DNA of 64,000 bases, from NCBI RefSeq assembly GCF_002563695.1, contig NZ_PDJI01000004.1, positions 620,001 to 684,000 of the forward strand. The letters are read 5' to 3'. Shown here piece after piece: positions 7,868 to 17,873 of this stretch. Source of the DNA: Georgenia soli. GTDB taxonomy: Bacteria; Actinomycetota; Actinomycetes; Actinomycetales; Actinomycetaceae. Numbering within the stretch: the first letter of the stretch is position 1; each line of letters opens with the position of its first letter. The notes beneath the pieces were generated by a model that worked only from the letters and a program-made list of their open reading frames with translations, was not told the DNA's origin and did not search any database. A program made the translations under genes and the position numbers.

Positions 7868-10800
7868 TCAGTGCACCAGGCAGCTCGGCCCGAGCAGCGC
7901 CTTGAGGTCGCCGAAGAGCGCCGGCGTGGGCTGGACGCGCAGGTTGTCCGCCAGCTTCATCACGGTGTGCCGCCCCGGGCTGGTCAGCCGCAGCCGGACC
8001 TCCGACTGCCCCGGGTGGTTGGTGAGGATGCCGCGCAGCTGCTCGACCACCGGCCCGGTGCACCGGTTCGCCGGCAGGGTGAGGCTGACCGGCCCGTCCT
8101 CGGCGTTCGAGACGTCCGGGAGGGTCATCTCCTGCGCGTAGATGGTGGGGATGTCGTCGCGGCGGTTGAGCCGGCCCCGCACGGTGACGATGGTGTCCTC
8201 CGCCAGCGCGGTGGAGACGGTCGCGAAGGTCTGCGGGAAGAACAGCACCTCGATGGAGCCGGTGAGGTCCTCGACCGTGGCGATCGCCCACGGGTTGCCG
8301 TTCTTGGTCATCTTGCGCTGCAGGGACGTCACCAGCCCCGCCACGTGGACCGAGGAGCCGTCGGGCTTCGCGTCGTCCTCGAGCAGGGAGGCCACCTGGG
8401 TGTCCGCCGCACGCTGGAGGACGTGCTCCAGGCCGGCGAGCGGGTGGTCGGAGACGTACAGGCCGAGCATCTGGCGCTCGAAGGTCAGCTTGGCCTTCTT
8501 GTCCCACTCGGGCAGGTCGGGGATGTCCGGCGCGAAGCCGGCCGTCGCGCCGTCGTCGCCGCCCAGGCCGGCGAAGAGGTCGAACTGGCCGACGGCCTCG
8601 TTGCGCTTGACGTCCACGACCGCGTCGATGGCGTCCTCATGGGCCGCCACCAGGGCGCGCCGGGTGTGGCCCAGCGAGTCGAACGCCCCGGCCTTGATGA
8701 GGGACTCGATGGTGCGCTTGTTGCACACGATCGCGGGCACCTTGTCGAGGAAGTCGGTGAAGGACGTGTAGTCGCCCTTCTCCTCGCGGGTCTCGATGAT
8801 CGCCCGGACGACGTGGGCGCCGACGTTGCGGATACCGGCCAGGCCGAAGCGGATGTCCTTCCCGACCGGGGTGAAGTTCGCCGCGGAGGTGTTCACGTCG
8901 GGCGGCAGGACGGTGATCCCCATGTGGCGGCACTCGCCGAGGTAGAGCCCCAGCTTGTCCTTGTTGTCCTGCGTCGAGGTGAGCAGGGCCGCCATGTACT
9001 CGACCGGGTAGTTCGCCTTGAGGTAGGCGGTCCAGAAGGACACCACCCCGTACGCCGCGGAGTGCGCCTTGTTGAACGCGTAGTCCGAGAATGGCAGGAG
9101 GATGTCCCACAGCGTCCTGACGGCTTCCTTGGAGAAGCCACGCTCGAGCATGCCCGCCTCGAAGCCGGCGAACTGCTTGTCCAGCTCCGCCTTCTTCTTC
9201 TTGCCCATCGCGCGGCGCAGCAGGTCGGCCTGGCCGAGCGTGAACCCGGCGACCTTCTGCGCGATGGCCATGACCTGCTCCTGGTAGACGATCAGGCCGT
9301 AGGTCGTGCCGAGGATGTCCTTCAGCGGTTCCTCGAGCTCCGGGTGGATGGGCTCGATCTTCTGCTGGCCGTTCTTGCGCAGCGCGTAGTTGGTGTGCGA
9401 GTTCGCGCCCATCGGACCGGGCCGGTAGAGCGCGCCGACGGCGGAGATGTCCTCGAAGTTGTCGGGACGCATGAGCCGGAGCAGCGTCCGCATGCCGCCG
9501 CCGTCGAGCTGGAACACGCCGAGGGTGTCACCGCGGCCGAGGAGCTCGTACGTCTTGGGGTCGTCGAGGCCGAGGGTCTCGAGGTCGACGGGCTCCTTGC
9601 CGTTCATCTCGAGGTTCTTCAGCGCGTCGTCGATCACGGTGAGGTTGCGCAGGCCCAGGAAGTCCATCTTCAGCAGGCCGAGGCCCTCGCAGGTCGGGTA
9701 GTCGAACTGCGTGATGATGGCGCCGTCCTGGGGGCGGCGCATGATCGGGATGATGTCGATCAGCGGGGCGGAGGACATGATGACCGCGCAGGCGTGGACG
9801 CCCCACTGACGCTTGATGCCCTCGAGGCCCTGGGCGTAGGCGACGATCTTCTGCGCCTCGGGGTCGGCGGCATGCACCTGGCGGAACTCCTCCGCCTCGG
9901 CGTAGCGCTTGTCCTTGGGGTCGAAGATGCCCGAGAGGGTGATGTCCTTGCCCATGACCGACGGCGGCATCGCCTTGGTCAGCTTCTCCCCCATCGCGAA
10001 GGGGTAGCCGAGCACGCGGGAGGAGTCCTTCAGGGCCTGCTTGGCCTTGATCGTGCCGTAGGTGACGACCTGGGCGACGCGGTCGTCGCCGTACTTCTTG
10101 GTCACGTACTCGATGACCTCGCCGCGCCGGCGCTCGTCGAAGTCGACGTCGAAGTCGGGCATCGACACACGGTCGGGGTTGAGGAACCGCTCGAAGATCA
10201 GCCCGTGGTCGAGCGGGTTGAGGTCGGTGATGCGCATGGCGTACGCGACCATCGAGCCGGCGCCGGAGCCACGGCCCGGGCCCACGCGGATGCCGCGGGA
10301 CTTGGCCCAGTTGATGAAGTCGGCGACGACGAGGAAGTAGCCGGGGAAGCCCATCTGGGTGATGACGCCGACCTCGTACTCGGCCTGCCTGCGCACGTCG
10401 TCGGGGATGCCGGCAGGGAAACGGTAGTGCAGTCCCTTCTCGACCTCCTTGACGAACCAGGAGTGCTCGTCCTCCCCCGCCGGGACGTCGAAGCGCGGCA
10501 TGTAGTTGGCGCCCTGCGCGGCGGTGTGGAACTCCACCTCGCACTGCTCGGCCACGAGGAGGGTGTTGTCGCAGGCGTCGGGATGGTCGCGCCACACCTC
10601 GCGCATCTCGGCCGCCGAGCGCACGTAGTAGGTGTCGCCGGTGAACTTGAACCGGTTGGGGTCGGCCAGGGTGGAGCCGGAGTTGATGCACAGCAGGGCG
10701 TCGTGCGTCGTGTGGTCCTCGGCCTTGACGTAGTGGGAGTCGTTCGTGGCCAGCAGCGGGGCGCCGATGTCCTTGGACAGGCGCAGCAGGTCCGGGATCA

Positions 10801-11416
10801 CGCGCGACTCGATGTCGAGCCCGTGCTGCATGAGCTCGACGTAGAAGTTCTCCTTGCCGAAGATGTCCTGGAACTCCCCGGCGGCCCGCCTGGCCTCCTC
10901 GTACTGGCCGAGCCGGATGCGCGTCTGCACCTCACCGGACGGGCAGCCGGTGGTGGCGATGAGCCCCTTGCCGTAGGTGGTCAGCAGCTCCCGGTCCATG
11001 CGCGGGGCCTTGCCCATCTGCCCGTCGAGGGAGGCGAGGGACGCCATCCGGAAGAGGTTGTGCATGCCCTCGGTCGTGCGGGCCAGCATGGTCATGTGGG
11101 TGTAGGACCCGCGGGCCGAGACGTCGTCGTCGCCCTGGGACTCGTCGCCCCAGCGCACACGGGTCTTGTCCGCCCGCGCCGTGCCCGGCGTGAGGTACGC
11201 CTCGACGCCGATGATCGGCTTCACCCCCGCGCCGCGCGCGGTGCTCCAGAAGTCGAAGGCCCCGAACATGTAGCCGTGGTCGGTCATGGCGATGGCCCGC
11301 TGGCCGAGCCTGTTCACCTCGTCGAAGAGGGGGTTCAGCTTGGCGGCCCCGTCCAGCATCGAGTACTCGGTGTGGACGTGGAGGTGGACGAAGTCATCGG
11401 ATCCGCCAGCAGCCAT
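7868..11416 (-). CDS. dnaE: DNA polymerase III alpha subunit (replicative polymerase)
   Basis: Catalytic subunit of the replisome, 1182 aa, full length for DnaE1. The N-terminal PHP domain starts with FVHLHVHTEYSMLDGAA and MTDHGYMFG. The C-family polymerase active-site aspartates lie in MPDFDVDF (419-426), preceded by GPGRGSGAGSMVAYAM and NPLDHGLIFERFLNPDR. The finger-domain segment GADLLRRAMGKKKK appears here as QADLLRRAMGKKKKAE. A helix-hairpin-helix region and a C-terminal OB fold (VHVAGLVTSLQRKMTKNGNPWAIATVEDLTG) follow. The ATG at 11416 has TAAACT 7 nt upstream and no SD, so it is probably leaderless. Confidence 0.97.
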   Translation of the reverse strand: MAAGGSDDFVHLHVHTEYSMLDGAAKLNPLFDEVNRLGQRAIAMTDHGYMFGAFDFWSTARGAGVKPIIGVEAYLTPGTARADKTRVRWGDESQGDDDVSARGSYTHMTMLARTTEGMHNLFRMASLASLDGQMGKAPRMDRELLTTYGKGLIATTGCPSGEVQTRIRLGQYEEARRAAGEFQDIFGKENFYVELMQHGLDIESRVIPDLLRLSKDIGAPLLATNDSHYVKAEDHTTHDALLCINSGSTLADPNRFKFTGDTYYVRSAAEMREVWRDHPDACDNTLLVAEQCEVEFHTAAQGANYMPRFDVPAGEDEHSWFVKEVEKGLHYRFPAGIPDDVRRQAEYEVGVITQMGFPGYFLVVADFINWAKSRGIRVGPGRGSGAGSMVAYAMRITDLNPLDHGLIFERFLNPDRVSMPDFDVDFDERRRGEVIEYVTKKYGDDRVAQVVTYGTIKAKQALKDSSRVLGYPFAMGEKLTKAMPPSVMGKDITLSGIFDPKDKRYAEAEEFRQVHAADPEAQKIVAYAQGLEGIKRQWGVHACAVIMSSAPLIDIIPIMRRPQDGAIITQFDYPTCEGLGLLKMDFLGLRNLTVIDDALKNLEMNGKEPVDLETLGLDDPKTYELLGRGDTLGVFQLDGGGMRTLLRLMRPDNFEDISAVGALYRPGPMGANSHTNYALRKNGQQKIEPIHPELEEPLKDILGTTYGLIVYQEQVMAIAQKVAGFTLGQADLLRRAMGKKKKAELDKQFAGFEAGMLERGFSKEAVRTLWDILLPFSDYAFNKAHSAAYGVVSFWTAYLKANYPVEYMAALLTSTQDNKDKLGLYLGECRHMGITVLPPDVNTSAANFTPVGKDIRFGLAGIRNVGAHVVRAIIETREEKGDYTSFTDFLDKVPAIVCNKRTIESLIKAGAFDSLGHTRRALVAAHEDAIDAVVDVKRNEAVGQFDLFAGLGGDDGATAGFAPDIPDLPEWDKKAKLTFERQMLGLYVSDHPLAGLEHVLQRAADTQVASLLEDDAKPDGSSVHVAGLVTSLQRKMTKNGNPWAIATVEDLTGSIEVLFFPQTFATVSTALAEDTIVTVRGRLNRRDDIPTIYAQEMTLPDVSNAEDGPVSLTLPANRCTGPVVEQLRGILTNHPGQSEVRLRLTSPGRHTVMKLADNLRVQPTPALFGDLKALLGPSCLVH

Positions 11417-11423
11417 GCGGTCC

Positions 11424-11429
11424 AGTTTA
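11424..11429 (-). promoter_or_regulatory. -10 element of leaderless dnaE promoter
   Basis: TAAACT, 7 nt, ATG of dnaE. No SD lies between them. Confidence 0.6.
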
Positions 11430-11582
11430 GGTGGGGCCACCGACGCTTCCGGCCAGGCGCGTCGGCGGTGCGGGGCGAGCCGCGGCGGACCGGCGTGTCG
11501 CCGTCGGCGGGTCGCGCACGAGGGCGCGAGGGCGCCGGACCCGTCTGCCACGAGGGTGGCGGGAATCACCGCGCGGCGGCGG

Positions 11583-12167
11583 TCAGGACATGACCGTGTG
11601 CGCCATGTCCTGGTGCCAGATGCCGGCGTCGAGGTACCGCTCGCCGGAGACGATCTCGTACCCGAGCCGCCGGTAGAACCCGATCGCCGACTCCTGCGCC
11701 GACAGCACCACCCGCACGCGGAGCGTCCCGGGATCGTCCGAGGTGCCGTTGCCCGTCGCGCCGTTCGTCGCTCCGGGGCCCGTCGCTCCGGGCCGGGCCG
11801 GCGTGCCGCTCTCCGCCGCCGCGTGCCCGGCGAGCGCGAGGCCCTCGATGGCGATCACGAGCCGGGCGCCGATGCCACGTCCGCGGGCGGCGGCGCGCAC
11901 GGCGAGCCGGCCCAGGTGCACCTCCCCCTCGTGCCCCGGGTCGGAGAGAAGCCGGCCGGTGCCGAGCGCCTCGCCGGTGACCTCGTCGAGGGCGAGCACG
12001 TGCGTGGTGCTCGCCGCCGTGTCGAGCTCGTCGATCTCCTCCTCCACGGGCACGTGCTGCTCGTGGACGAAGACCTCGGTGCGTACGTCCCAGGCGAGCT
12101 CGAGCTCCTCGCGCTCGCTCACGCGCACGACCCTCACGCCGTCGCCGCTGTGCAGGACCTCCGTCAT
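11583..12167 (-). CDS. GNAT-family N-acetyltransferase
   Basis: A 194-aa acetyl-CoA-dependent acyltransferase. The N-terminal [24 protein letters not shown] and the [20 protein letters not shown] strand resemble ElaA-type GNATs. The acetyl-CoA loop is [18 protein letters not shown]. An unusual low-complexity insert rich in Gly, Ala, Thr and Asn (about residues 120-150) separates motif A from motif B ([23 protein letters not shown]). The ATG overlaps the stop of the upstream pseudouridine synthase (ATGA). The substrate is not predictable. Confidence 0.85.
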   Translation of the reverse strand: MTEVLHSGDGVRVVRVSEREELELAWDVRTEVFVHEQHVPVEEEIDELDTAASTTHVLALDEVTGEALGTGRLLSDPGHEGEVHLGRLAVRAAARGRGIGARLVIAIEGLALAGHAAAESGTPARPGATGPGATNGATGNGTSDDPGTLRVRVVLSAQESAIGFYRRLGYEIVSGERYLDAGIWHQDMAHTVMS

Positions 12168-13093
12168 CGCGCTCCCTCCCGCATCGCGTCCAGCGCGTGG
12201 GCGAGGTCGTCCGGGTAGTCGCTGCTCACCTGGGTCCACTGTCCGGTGCTCGGGTGCTCGAAGCCGAGGCGGACGGCGTGGAGCCACTGGCGGGTCAGGC
12301 CGAGGCGCTCGGCGAGCCGCGGGTCGGCGCCGTAGGTCACGTCGCCCACGCACGGGTGGCGCACGGCCGACATGTGGACCCGGATCTGGTGGGTGCGGCC
12401 GGTCTCGAGATGGATCTCGAGGAGCGAGGCGCCGGGCATCGCCTCGACGGTCTCGTAGTGCGTCACCGAGTCCTTGCCACCGGCGACCACGGCCATCTTG
12501 TACGGCGCGGTGGGGTGCCTTCCGATGGGCGCCTCGACGGTGCCGGTCGTGGGGTCCGGGTGGCCCTGGACGAGGGCGTGGTAGACCTTCTCGACGGTCC
12601 GCTCCTTGAAGGCGCGCTTGAGGGTGCTGTACGCCAGCTCGGACTTGGCGACCACCATGAGCCCGGACGTGCCGACGTCGAGCCGGTGCACGATGCCCTG
12701 GCGCTCGGCGGCCCCCGAGGTCGAGATGCGGTGGCCCGCCGCGGCGAGGGCGCCGACCACGGTCGGCCCGTCCCAGCCCGGCGACGGGTGGGCGGCGACC
12801 CCGACCGGCTTGTCGACGACGACGACGTCGTCGTCCTCGTACACCAGCCGCATCCCCGCGACGGCGACCGGCGCGGGTGCCGGTGCGTCGACGTCGGGCA
12901 GGGTCACCTCCAGCCAGCCGCCGGCGACGAGCCGGTCGGCCTTGCCGAGGGTGCGGCCGTCGAGGGTGACTCCCCCGGCGGCGGCGAGCTCGGCGGCGCG
13001 GGTGCGTGACAGGCCCAGGAGCCGGGCGAGGGCGGCGTCGACCCGCTCTCCCACGAGGCCGTCCGGCACCGGGAGGGATCGGACCTCAGCCAT
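12164..13093 (-). CDS. RluD-type 23S rRNA pseudouridine synthase
   Basis: A 309-aa RluA/RluD-family enzyme that isomerises uridine to pseudouridine in large-subunit rRNA. The N-terminal S4 domain is about residues 15-75. The catalytic aspartate is in [19 protein letters not shown]. The C-terminal [21 protein letters not shown] block is conserved. The ATG at 13093 overlaps the end of lspA by 8 nt (ATGGCTGA). lspA-rluD adjacency is common in bacteria. The exact target uridines cannot be told from sequence. Confidence 0.92.
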   Translation of the reverse strand: MAEVRSLPVPDGLVGERVDAALARLLGLSRTRAAELAAAGGVTLDGRTLGKADRLVAGGWLEVTLPDVDAPAPAPVAVAGMRLVYEDDDVVVVDKPVGVAAHPSPGWDGPTVVGALAAAGHRISTSGAAERQGIVHRLDVGTSGLMVVAKSELAYSTLKRAFKERTVEKVYHALVQGHPDPTTGTVEAPIGRHPTAPYKMAVVAGGKDSVTHYETVEAMPGASLLEIHLETGRTHQIRVHMSAVRHPCVGDVTYGADPRLAERLGLTRQWLHAVRLGFEHPSTGQWTQVSSDYPDDLAHALDAMREGAR

Positions 13094-13766
13094 CGGCGAC
13101 CGTCCCGGTCCCTCTGCTTCCCCTGGCGGCGTCGTCGGTGCGGCTGCCGTCGACCTCCTGGCCCCGCAGGGCGAGGTAGCCGACGAGCACGGCGGCGCCG
13201 ACGATGGCGATGTCGGCGACGTTGCCGACGAACCAGCCGTTGTAGCTGATGAAGTCGACGACGTGCCCGACCGCGAAGCCGGGGTCGCGGAACAGCCGGT
13301 CGTACAGGTTGCCGAGGCAGCCGCCCAGCAGCATGCCCAGCGCGACGGCCCAGGCGGTCGAACCGAGCCGGCGGGCGACTCGGAGCACGGCGACGGCCAC
13401 GACGACCATCACGATGGTGAACACCCACGTCATCCCGGTGGCGAAGGAGAACGCCGCACCGGGGTTGTAGACGAGCTGCAGCCCGAGTGCATCACCCAGA
13501 ACGGGCACGAGCTCGCCGCGCACGAGCCTCGCCTCGGCGAGGTACTTGGTCACCTGGTCGACGACGAAGATGCCCGCCGCGAGGCCGAGCAGGAGGCCGA
13601 GGAGCCGACGGCGGCGGGTGGGCGAGACCGCTGCGGACCCCGCGGTGGGTGCGGCCACGTCCGTGCCGGGCAGGGCAGCGCCGTCGTCATCCGCGTCGGT
13701 CAGGGCTGGCACGTCGGCGCGCCGCTGCGGGGCGCGCCCGGGCGGCGTCTCGGGCTGGCTGTCCAT
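13086..13766 (-). CDS. lspA: lipoprotein signal peptidase (signal peptidase II)
   Basis: Membrane aspartyl protease that removes the signal peptide from prolipoproteins. A hydrophilic N-terminal extension of about 50 aa precedes four transmembrane helices. Catalytic aspartates lie in [12 protein letters not shown] and [22 protein letters not shown] and [10 protein letters not shown] are further family blocks. The ATG at 13766 is preferred because GGGAGG lies 9 nt upstream; the in-frame ATG at 13775 touches that SD. It should process lipoproteins such as GluB in this window. Confidence 0.95.
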   Translation of the reverse strand: MDSQPETPPGRAPQRRADVPALTDADDDGAALPGTDVAAPTAGSAAVSPTRRRRLLGLLLGLAAGIFVVDQVTKYLAEARLVRGELVPVLGDALGLQLVYNPGAAFSFATGMTWVFTIVMVVVAVAVLRVARRLGSTAWAVALGMLLGGCLGNLYDRLFRDPGFAVGHVVDFISYNGWFVGNVADIAIVGAAVLVGYLALRGQEVDGSRTDDAARGSRGTGTVADG

Positions 13767-13800
13767 CGGGGTCATCCTCCCACGTCGGCCCCGGCACGCC

Positions 13801-13834
13801 GGACGGCGACGACCCCGTGGGGTCGCCGCCGTCC
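13801..13834. terminator. strong hairpin downstream of divIVA
   Basis: A 16-bp stem with one mismatch (GGACGGCGACGACCCC against GGGGTCGCCGCCGTCC) and a tiny loop, placed between the divIVA stop and the lspA start. No U-tract follows, as is usual in high-GC actinobacteria. Confidence 0.65.
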
Positions 13835-13851
13835 GTCGTGCTCGTCCGGGG

Positions 13852-14517
13852 TCAGATGCCCTCGGCCTTGGGGGCGCCGGACTCGACGTTGCTCAGGAGC
13901 GACTCGAGGTAGCTCTTCAGGCGCGTGCGGTAGTCACGCTCGAAGGTGCGCAGCTCGTCGATCTTGCGCTCGAGGAGCGAACGCTCCTGCTCGAGCTGGG
14001 TGAGGGTCCGGTTGTGCTGGTCCTCGGCCTCCTTGATGATCCGAGCACCCTCGGCCTGGGCCTCGGAGACGATCCGCTCGCCCTCTTCCCGGCCGTTGTT
14101 GACGTACTCGTCGTGCAGGCGCTGCGCGAGGGCGAGCATGCCGGTCGCGGACTCGGGCTCGCTGGAGCCGCCGGCCGGTGCGGCCTGCGGAGCGACAGGG
14201 GCGGCCTGCACCGGGGCCGGCTGGACCGGGGCGGCGGCGGGGACGGGGCGCACGGGCGCCTCGACGACCTCCTCCTCGCGCTTGTCGGCCTCCTCGGTGG
14301 CGCGCGCGCCGTTGCCGCCCTCGCGGGTCAGCTCGGCGATGCGGCGCTCGGCGGCGGCCAGCTTCGCCTTCAGCTCCTCGTTCTCGCCCGTCACCACCCG
14401 CAGCGTGTTGACAACCTCGTCAAGGAAGTCGTCGACCTCGTCCTGGTCGTAACCCTCACGGAACTTGGTCGGCTGGAACTTCTTGTTGAGGACGTCGTCT
14501 GCTGTGAGCAGCGCCAT
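13852..14517 (-). CDS. wag31: DivIVA-family polar growth protein (Wag31 type)
   Basis: Coiled-coil scaffold that marks the cell poles and septum and directs peptidoglycan synthesis in actinobacteria. 221 aa. The N-terminal membrane-binding domain is ALLTADDVLNKKFQPTKFREGYDQDEVDDFLDEV, followed by a first coiled coil (about 40-65). A Pro/Ala-rich linker (about 85-115) precedes the long second coiled coil. The ATG at 14517 has GAGGTG at good spacing and gives the canonical Wag31 start; an upstream in-frame ATG at 14550 lacks both. A hairpin follows the stop codon. Confidence 0.95.
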   Translation of the reverse strand: MALLTADDVLNKKFQPTKFREGYDQDEVDDFLDEVVNTLRVVTGENEELKAKLAAAERRIAELTREGGNGARATEEADKREEEVVEAPVRPVPAAAPVQPAPVQAAPVAPQAAPAGGSSEPESATGMLALAQRLHDEYVNNGREEGERIVSEAQAEGARIIKEAEDQHNRTLTQLEQERSLLERKIDELRTFERDYRTRLKSYLESLLSNVESGAPKAEGI

Positions 14518-14640
14518 GGTCGTCACCTCGGTGTCGTCTTGTTCGGTCATGAGCGTTCGGTCCCGCTGCTCACTCGAGCAACCGTAGCGGACCCCCGCCA
14601 GGCAGGGCCTGCGAGGACATTAGCGGGCGATCTGGTTGCA

Positions 14641-14937
14641 CTAGAAATTGCGTCCGACCCCCGCCACCAGCACGCGAAGGATCTGGACGCCGATGAAGAG
14701 CACCAGAAATCCGAGGTCGAGCTGGACCTGGCCGAGGCGCAGCGGCGGGATGAAGCGGCGCAGGAACCGCAGCGGCGGGTCGGTCAGGCTGTACACCAGG
14801 TTCGCGAGCACGAGGACGACGCCCGTGGGGCGCCAGGACCGCGCGAAGACCTGGATCCAGTCGAGGACCAGCCTGATGATCAGGACCAGCATGTAGAGCA
14901 GCAGCAGCAGGCCCAGCAGGTCGAAGAAGAAGGACAA
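14641..14937 (-). CDS. YggT-family membrane protein
   Basis: A 98-aa protein with two hydrophobic segments (about 5-27 and 68-90) flanking the family motif DPPLRFLRRFIPPLRLGQVQLDLGFL. YggT proteins lie between sepF and divIVA in many Gram-positives; their role is ill-defined but linked to division and envelope homeostasis. The start appears to be TTG at 14937, 4 nt after the SepF stop codon; no ATG or GTG gives a complete first helix. Coupled translation with sepF is likely. Confidence 0.88.
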   Translation of the reverse strand: MSFFFDLLGLLLLLYMLVLIIRLVLDWIQVFARSWRPTGVVLVLANLVYSLTDPPLRFLRRFIPPLRLGQVQLDLGFLVLFIGVQILRVLVAGVGRNF

Positions 14938-14941
14938 AGGG

Positions 14942-15439
14942 TCAGCCCTGGGAGAAGAAGCGGCCGGGCACCCGGTCGCCGTCGGACTTGTCGGTGTCGA
15001 CCTCGACCGTGGCCGGCGAGAGGAGGAACACCCTGTTGGTCACCCGCTCGATGGCGCCGTGCAGGCCGAAGACGAGGCCCGCGGAGAAGTCGACCATGCG
15101 CTTGGCGTCGGCCTCGCTCATGCCCGTGAGGTTCATGATCACGGGCGTGCCCTCGCGGAAGGCCTCGCCGATGACCCGGGCCTCGTTGTAGCTGACCGGG
15201 TGCACCGTCACGATCCTGCGCAGGTCCTCGGTCACCACGGGCTCCTCGATGTGCAGGGCGGCGGCGCGGGAGATCGGCGTGACCTCCGCGCGGTGCTCGG
15301 TGCGGTCGCGTTCACGGTCCCGCTCAGGCTCGGGCGCCTCGTCCTCGTACGCCTCCGGCTCGGGCGCGTCGTCGTAGAGCTCGTCCTCCGGCTCCGCCAG
15401 GGAGAGGTACTCCATCATCTTGCGCATCGTTCCGGCCAT
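14942..15439 (-). CDS. sepF: SepF cell-division protein
   Basis: FtsZ-binding membrane anchor that is essential for Z-ring assembly in actinobacteria lacking FtsA. 165 aa. The N-terminal amphipathic membrane-targeting helix is AGTMRKMMEYLSLAEPE. An acidic linker rich in Glu and Asp follows (about 20-50). The SepF core is RIVTVHPVSYNEARVIGEAFREGTPVIMNLTGMSEADAKRMVDFSAGLVFGLHGAIERVTNRVFLLSP. The ATG at 15439 has GAGGAG just upstream. No yggS gene lies between pgeF and sepF; the 127-bp gap contains nothing else recognisable. Confidence 0.96.
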   Translation of the reverse strand: MAGTMRKMMEYLSLAEPEDELYDDAPEPEAYEDEAPEPERDRERDRTEHRAEVTPISRAAALHIEEPVVTEDLRRIVTVHPVSYNEARVIGEAFREGTPVIMNLTGMSEADAKRMVDFSAGLVFGLHGAIERVTNRVFLLSPATVEVDTDKSDGDRVPGRFFSQG

Positions 15440-15566
15440 CGCTGCTCCTCGTGGTTTCGGTCACCGGCCGCGCCTGCGGCGACCTGCTGCTTCCCCCGAC
15501 GCTAGACCAGTGCACGGATGCGTGGCGGCACGTCCGGCGGCGTGTCGTCCCGGCCCGGAGGACCGC

Positions 15567-16349
15567 TCAGAGCGCCCGGACCACGCCGGCGAACCGCCCG
15601 GTCGTCCCGGCACCGTCACGGCCCGCACGCCGGTGGGAGTACAGCCGTTCGTCCTCCATGGTGCACCCGTGGACGGTGTCCACGCCGCTCACGCCGAGCT
15701 CGGACAGCTGACGGAGCACCCCGGCGCGCAGGTCGAGGGCCGGCGTGCCCCACGAGGTGGTCGTCGCGGTGCCGGGGACGACCGCCTCGACCTCGTCCTG
15801 GAGGGGCTGGGGCACCTCGTAGCAGTGCCCGCACACGCTCGGCCCGACCGCGGCACGCACGTCCGACGGCGCGGCTCCCAGCTCCGCCATCCGCGAGACC
15901 GCCGCGTCGAGGACCCCGCGCACCAGGCCCTGGCGCCCCACGTGCGCCGCGCCGACGACGGAGCCGTCGGCGGCGGCGAGCAGCACGGGCACGCAGTCGG
16001 CGACCATCACGGCGAGGGCCACCCCGGCCGCCGCCCGGGCGACGAGCGCGTCGCACTCCCCGGCGCTCGTGCCGGTCCCGCCCGTGGCCTCGCGCACCAC
16101 GTCGCCGTGCACCTGGTCCATCCAGACGATCCGGGTGCCGACGGCGGCCTCGAGGCGGGCCCGGTTGGCCAGGACCGCGGCACGGTCGTCCCCGACGTGC
16201 AGGCCGAGGTTCAGCCCGCCCGCGCCGGCCGGCGCCGACCAGGGCCCGGCGGAGACGCCCCCGGCGCGGGTGGTGAAGACACCGCGCGCGCCGGGGCCGA
16301 GGTCGGCCTCGAGCAGCGGGACCACGCCCGCCGGGGACCGCTCGATCAC
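15567..16349 (-). CDS. pgeF: peptidoglycan editing factor / YfiH-family purine nucleoside phosphorylase-like protein
   Basis: A 260-aa DUF152 protein. Family members are described both as multi-copper/purine-nucleoside enzymes and as an editor that removes L-Ser-containing muropeptides. Metal-site segments are visible: [39 protein letters not shown], and [12 protein letters not shown]. The GTG at 16349 overlaps the ftsZ stop codon (GTGA), so it is translationally coupled to ftsZ, as in most actinobacterial dcw clusters. Confidence 0.92.
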   Translation of the reverse strand: MIERSPAGVVPLLEADLGPGARGVFTTRAGGVSAGPWSAPAGAGGLNLGLHVGDDRAAVLANRARLEAAVGTRIVWMDQVHGDVVREATGGTGTSAGECDALVARAAAGVALAVMVADCVPVLLAAADGSVVGAAHVGRQGLVRGVLDAAVSRMAELGAAPSDVRAAVGPSVCGHCYEVPQPLQDEVEAVVPGTATTTSWGTPALDLRAGVLRQLSELGVSGVDTVHGCTMEDERLYSHRRAGRDGAGTTGRFAGVVRAL

Positions 16350-17653
16350 TTGAGGAAGTCGGGGATGTCCAAGTCCTCGTCGCGGCGGCGGGCCGGCTCC
16401 TCGTCGAAGACCCGGGGGACCTCGTAGGAGCGAGCCTGGCGGGGCTGGCCGTCCTCGCCGATGAAGGCGGGGACACCGCCGCCGGCGGTGACGGGCGCAG
16501 GCTCTGGCGCGGGTGCCGGCACGGTGCCGGGGCTCGGGGCCGAGGCCTGGACGGGGGCACCAGGCGTCGGCAGCACCGCCCGGTGCGCACCGGCCTCGGC
16601 CGGCTCGGCGAGCACGGCGGGCGGCACCGGCGCGGGCTCAGCGGCGGGCGGGGCCACCTGGCCCACGGGGCGTCCGGCGAGCTTGTTCTGCGAGCCTGCG
16701 GGGCCGGTGCCCTCGTCGAAGCCGGCGGCGATGACGGTCACGCGGACCTCGTCGCCGAGAGCGTCGTCGATGACCGCGCCGAAGATGATGTTCGCCTCGG
16801 GGTGCGCGGCCTCCTGCACGAGGCGGGCGGCCTCGTGGATCTCGAAGAGGCCGAGGTCGGAGCCGCCCTGGATGGACAGCAGGACGCCGTGCGCGCCGTC
16901 GATGCTCGCCTCGAGCAGGGGCGAGGAGATCGCCAGCTCGGAGGCCTGGACGGCGCGGTCCTCGCCGCGCGCGGAGCCGATGCCCATCAGGGCGCTGCCG
17001 GCGCCCTGCATGACCGACTTGACGTCGGCGAAGTCGAGGTTGATCAGACCCGGGGTGGTGATGAGGTCGGTGATGCCCTGGACACCCGAGAGAAGGACCT
17101 GGTCGGCAGACTTGAAGGCGTCCAGGACGGAGACGCCGCGGTCGGAGATGGACAGCAGACGGTCGTTCGGGATGACGATGAGGGTGTCGACCTCGGCACG
17201 CAGCGCCTCGATGCCGGACTCGGCCTGCACACCGCGCCGGCGCCCCTCGAAGGTGAACGGGCGCGTGACGACGCCGATGGTCAGCGCACCGAGCGAGCGG
17301 GCGATCCGGGCGACCACCGGCGCGCCGCCGGTGCCGGTCCCGCCGCCCTCGCCGGCGGTCACGAAGACCATGTCGGCGCCGCGGAGCACCTCCTCGATCT
17401 CCTCCGCGTGGTCCTCGGCGGCCTTCTTGCCCACCTCGGGGTCCGCGCCGGCGCCCAGGCCGCGAGTGAGCTCGCGGCCGACGTCGAGCTTGACGTCGGC
17501 GTCGCTCATGAGCAGCGCCTGCGCGTCGGTGTTGACGGCGATGAACTCGACGCCCTTCAACCCGACCTCGATCATGCGGTTGACGGCGTTCACGCCGCCA
17601 CCGCCGATGCCCACCACCTTGATCACTGCCAGGTAGTTCTGCGGTGCCGCCAC
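16346..17653 (-). CDS. ftsZ: cell-division GTPase FtsZ
   Basis: Tubulin homologue that forms the Z ring. 435 aa. The tubulin signature GGGTGTG is at residues 103-109, with the N-terminal [17 protein letters not shown] and the synergy loop in [22 protein letters not shown] Pro/Ala-rich linker (about 320-410) leads to the C-terminal peptide DLDIPDFLK, which binds SepF and FtsW. The GTG at 17653 is preferred because GAGAGG lies 8 nt upstream and the product starts [15 protein letters not shown]; a further 12 codons are open upstream. Confidence 0.98.
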   Translation of the reverse strand: MAAPQNYLAVIKVVGIGGGGVNAVNRMIEVGLKGVEFIAVNTDAQALLMSDADVKLDVGRELTRGLGAGADPEVGKKAAEDHAEEIEEVLRGADMVFVTAGEGGGTGTGGAPVVARIARSLGALTIGVVTRPFTFEGRRRGVQAESGIEALRAEVDTLIVIPNDRLLSISDRGVSVLDAFKSADQVLLSGVQGITDLITTPGLINLDFADVKSVMQGAGSALMGIGSARGEDRAVQASELAISSPLLEASIDGAHGVLLSIQGGSDLGLFEIHEAARLVQEAAHPEANIIFGAVIDDALGDEVRVTVIAAGFDEGTGPAGSQNKLAGRPVGQVAPPAAEPAPVPPAVLAEPAEAGAHRAVLPTPGAPVQASAPSPGTVPAPAPEPAPVTAGGGVPAFIGEDGQPRQARSYEVPRVFDEEPARRRDEDLDIPDFLK

Positions 17654-17689
17654 GTCGGTCCCTCTCGTCGTCCTTGGCCCAACCCTCAA

Positions 17690-17736
17690 CCTCTACCTCA
17701 GGGTCAGACTTATGTCATTTTCTGCCACTGGTGACG
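17690..17736 (-). promoter_or_regulatory. ftsZ: possible ftsZ promoter region
   Basis: The 220-bp ftsQ-ftsZ gap contains the only AT-rich stretch in this part of the cluster (17706-17730). On the minus strand it includes ACATAAGT and, nearer the gene, GGTAGAGG. No convincing -35/-10 pair was found, so the location is tentative. Confidence 0.35.
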
Positions 17737-17873
17737 CTAGGTGCCACGGATGCACGGAGCAACGACCAGGAGTGGTGTGTCGCGGGCGACGGTGCGCCGG
17801 CGGGCGTGTCGCGGGTGGCGTGTCGCGCACTCCGGGACGCCGCCCGTGCGCCGGCGGGTGCGGCCGAGCACGC

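Noticed and set aside
7850..11593. Very long open frame antisense to dnaE
   Set aside because: Typical shadow frame in very GC-rich DNA; its translation is Arg/His/Val/Glu-rich without domains, while the opposite strand is a full-length DnaE.
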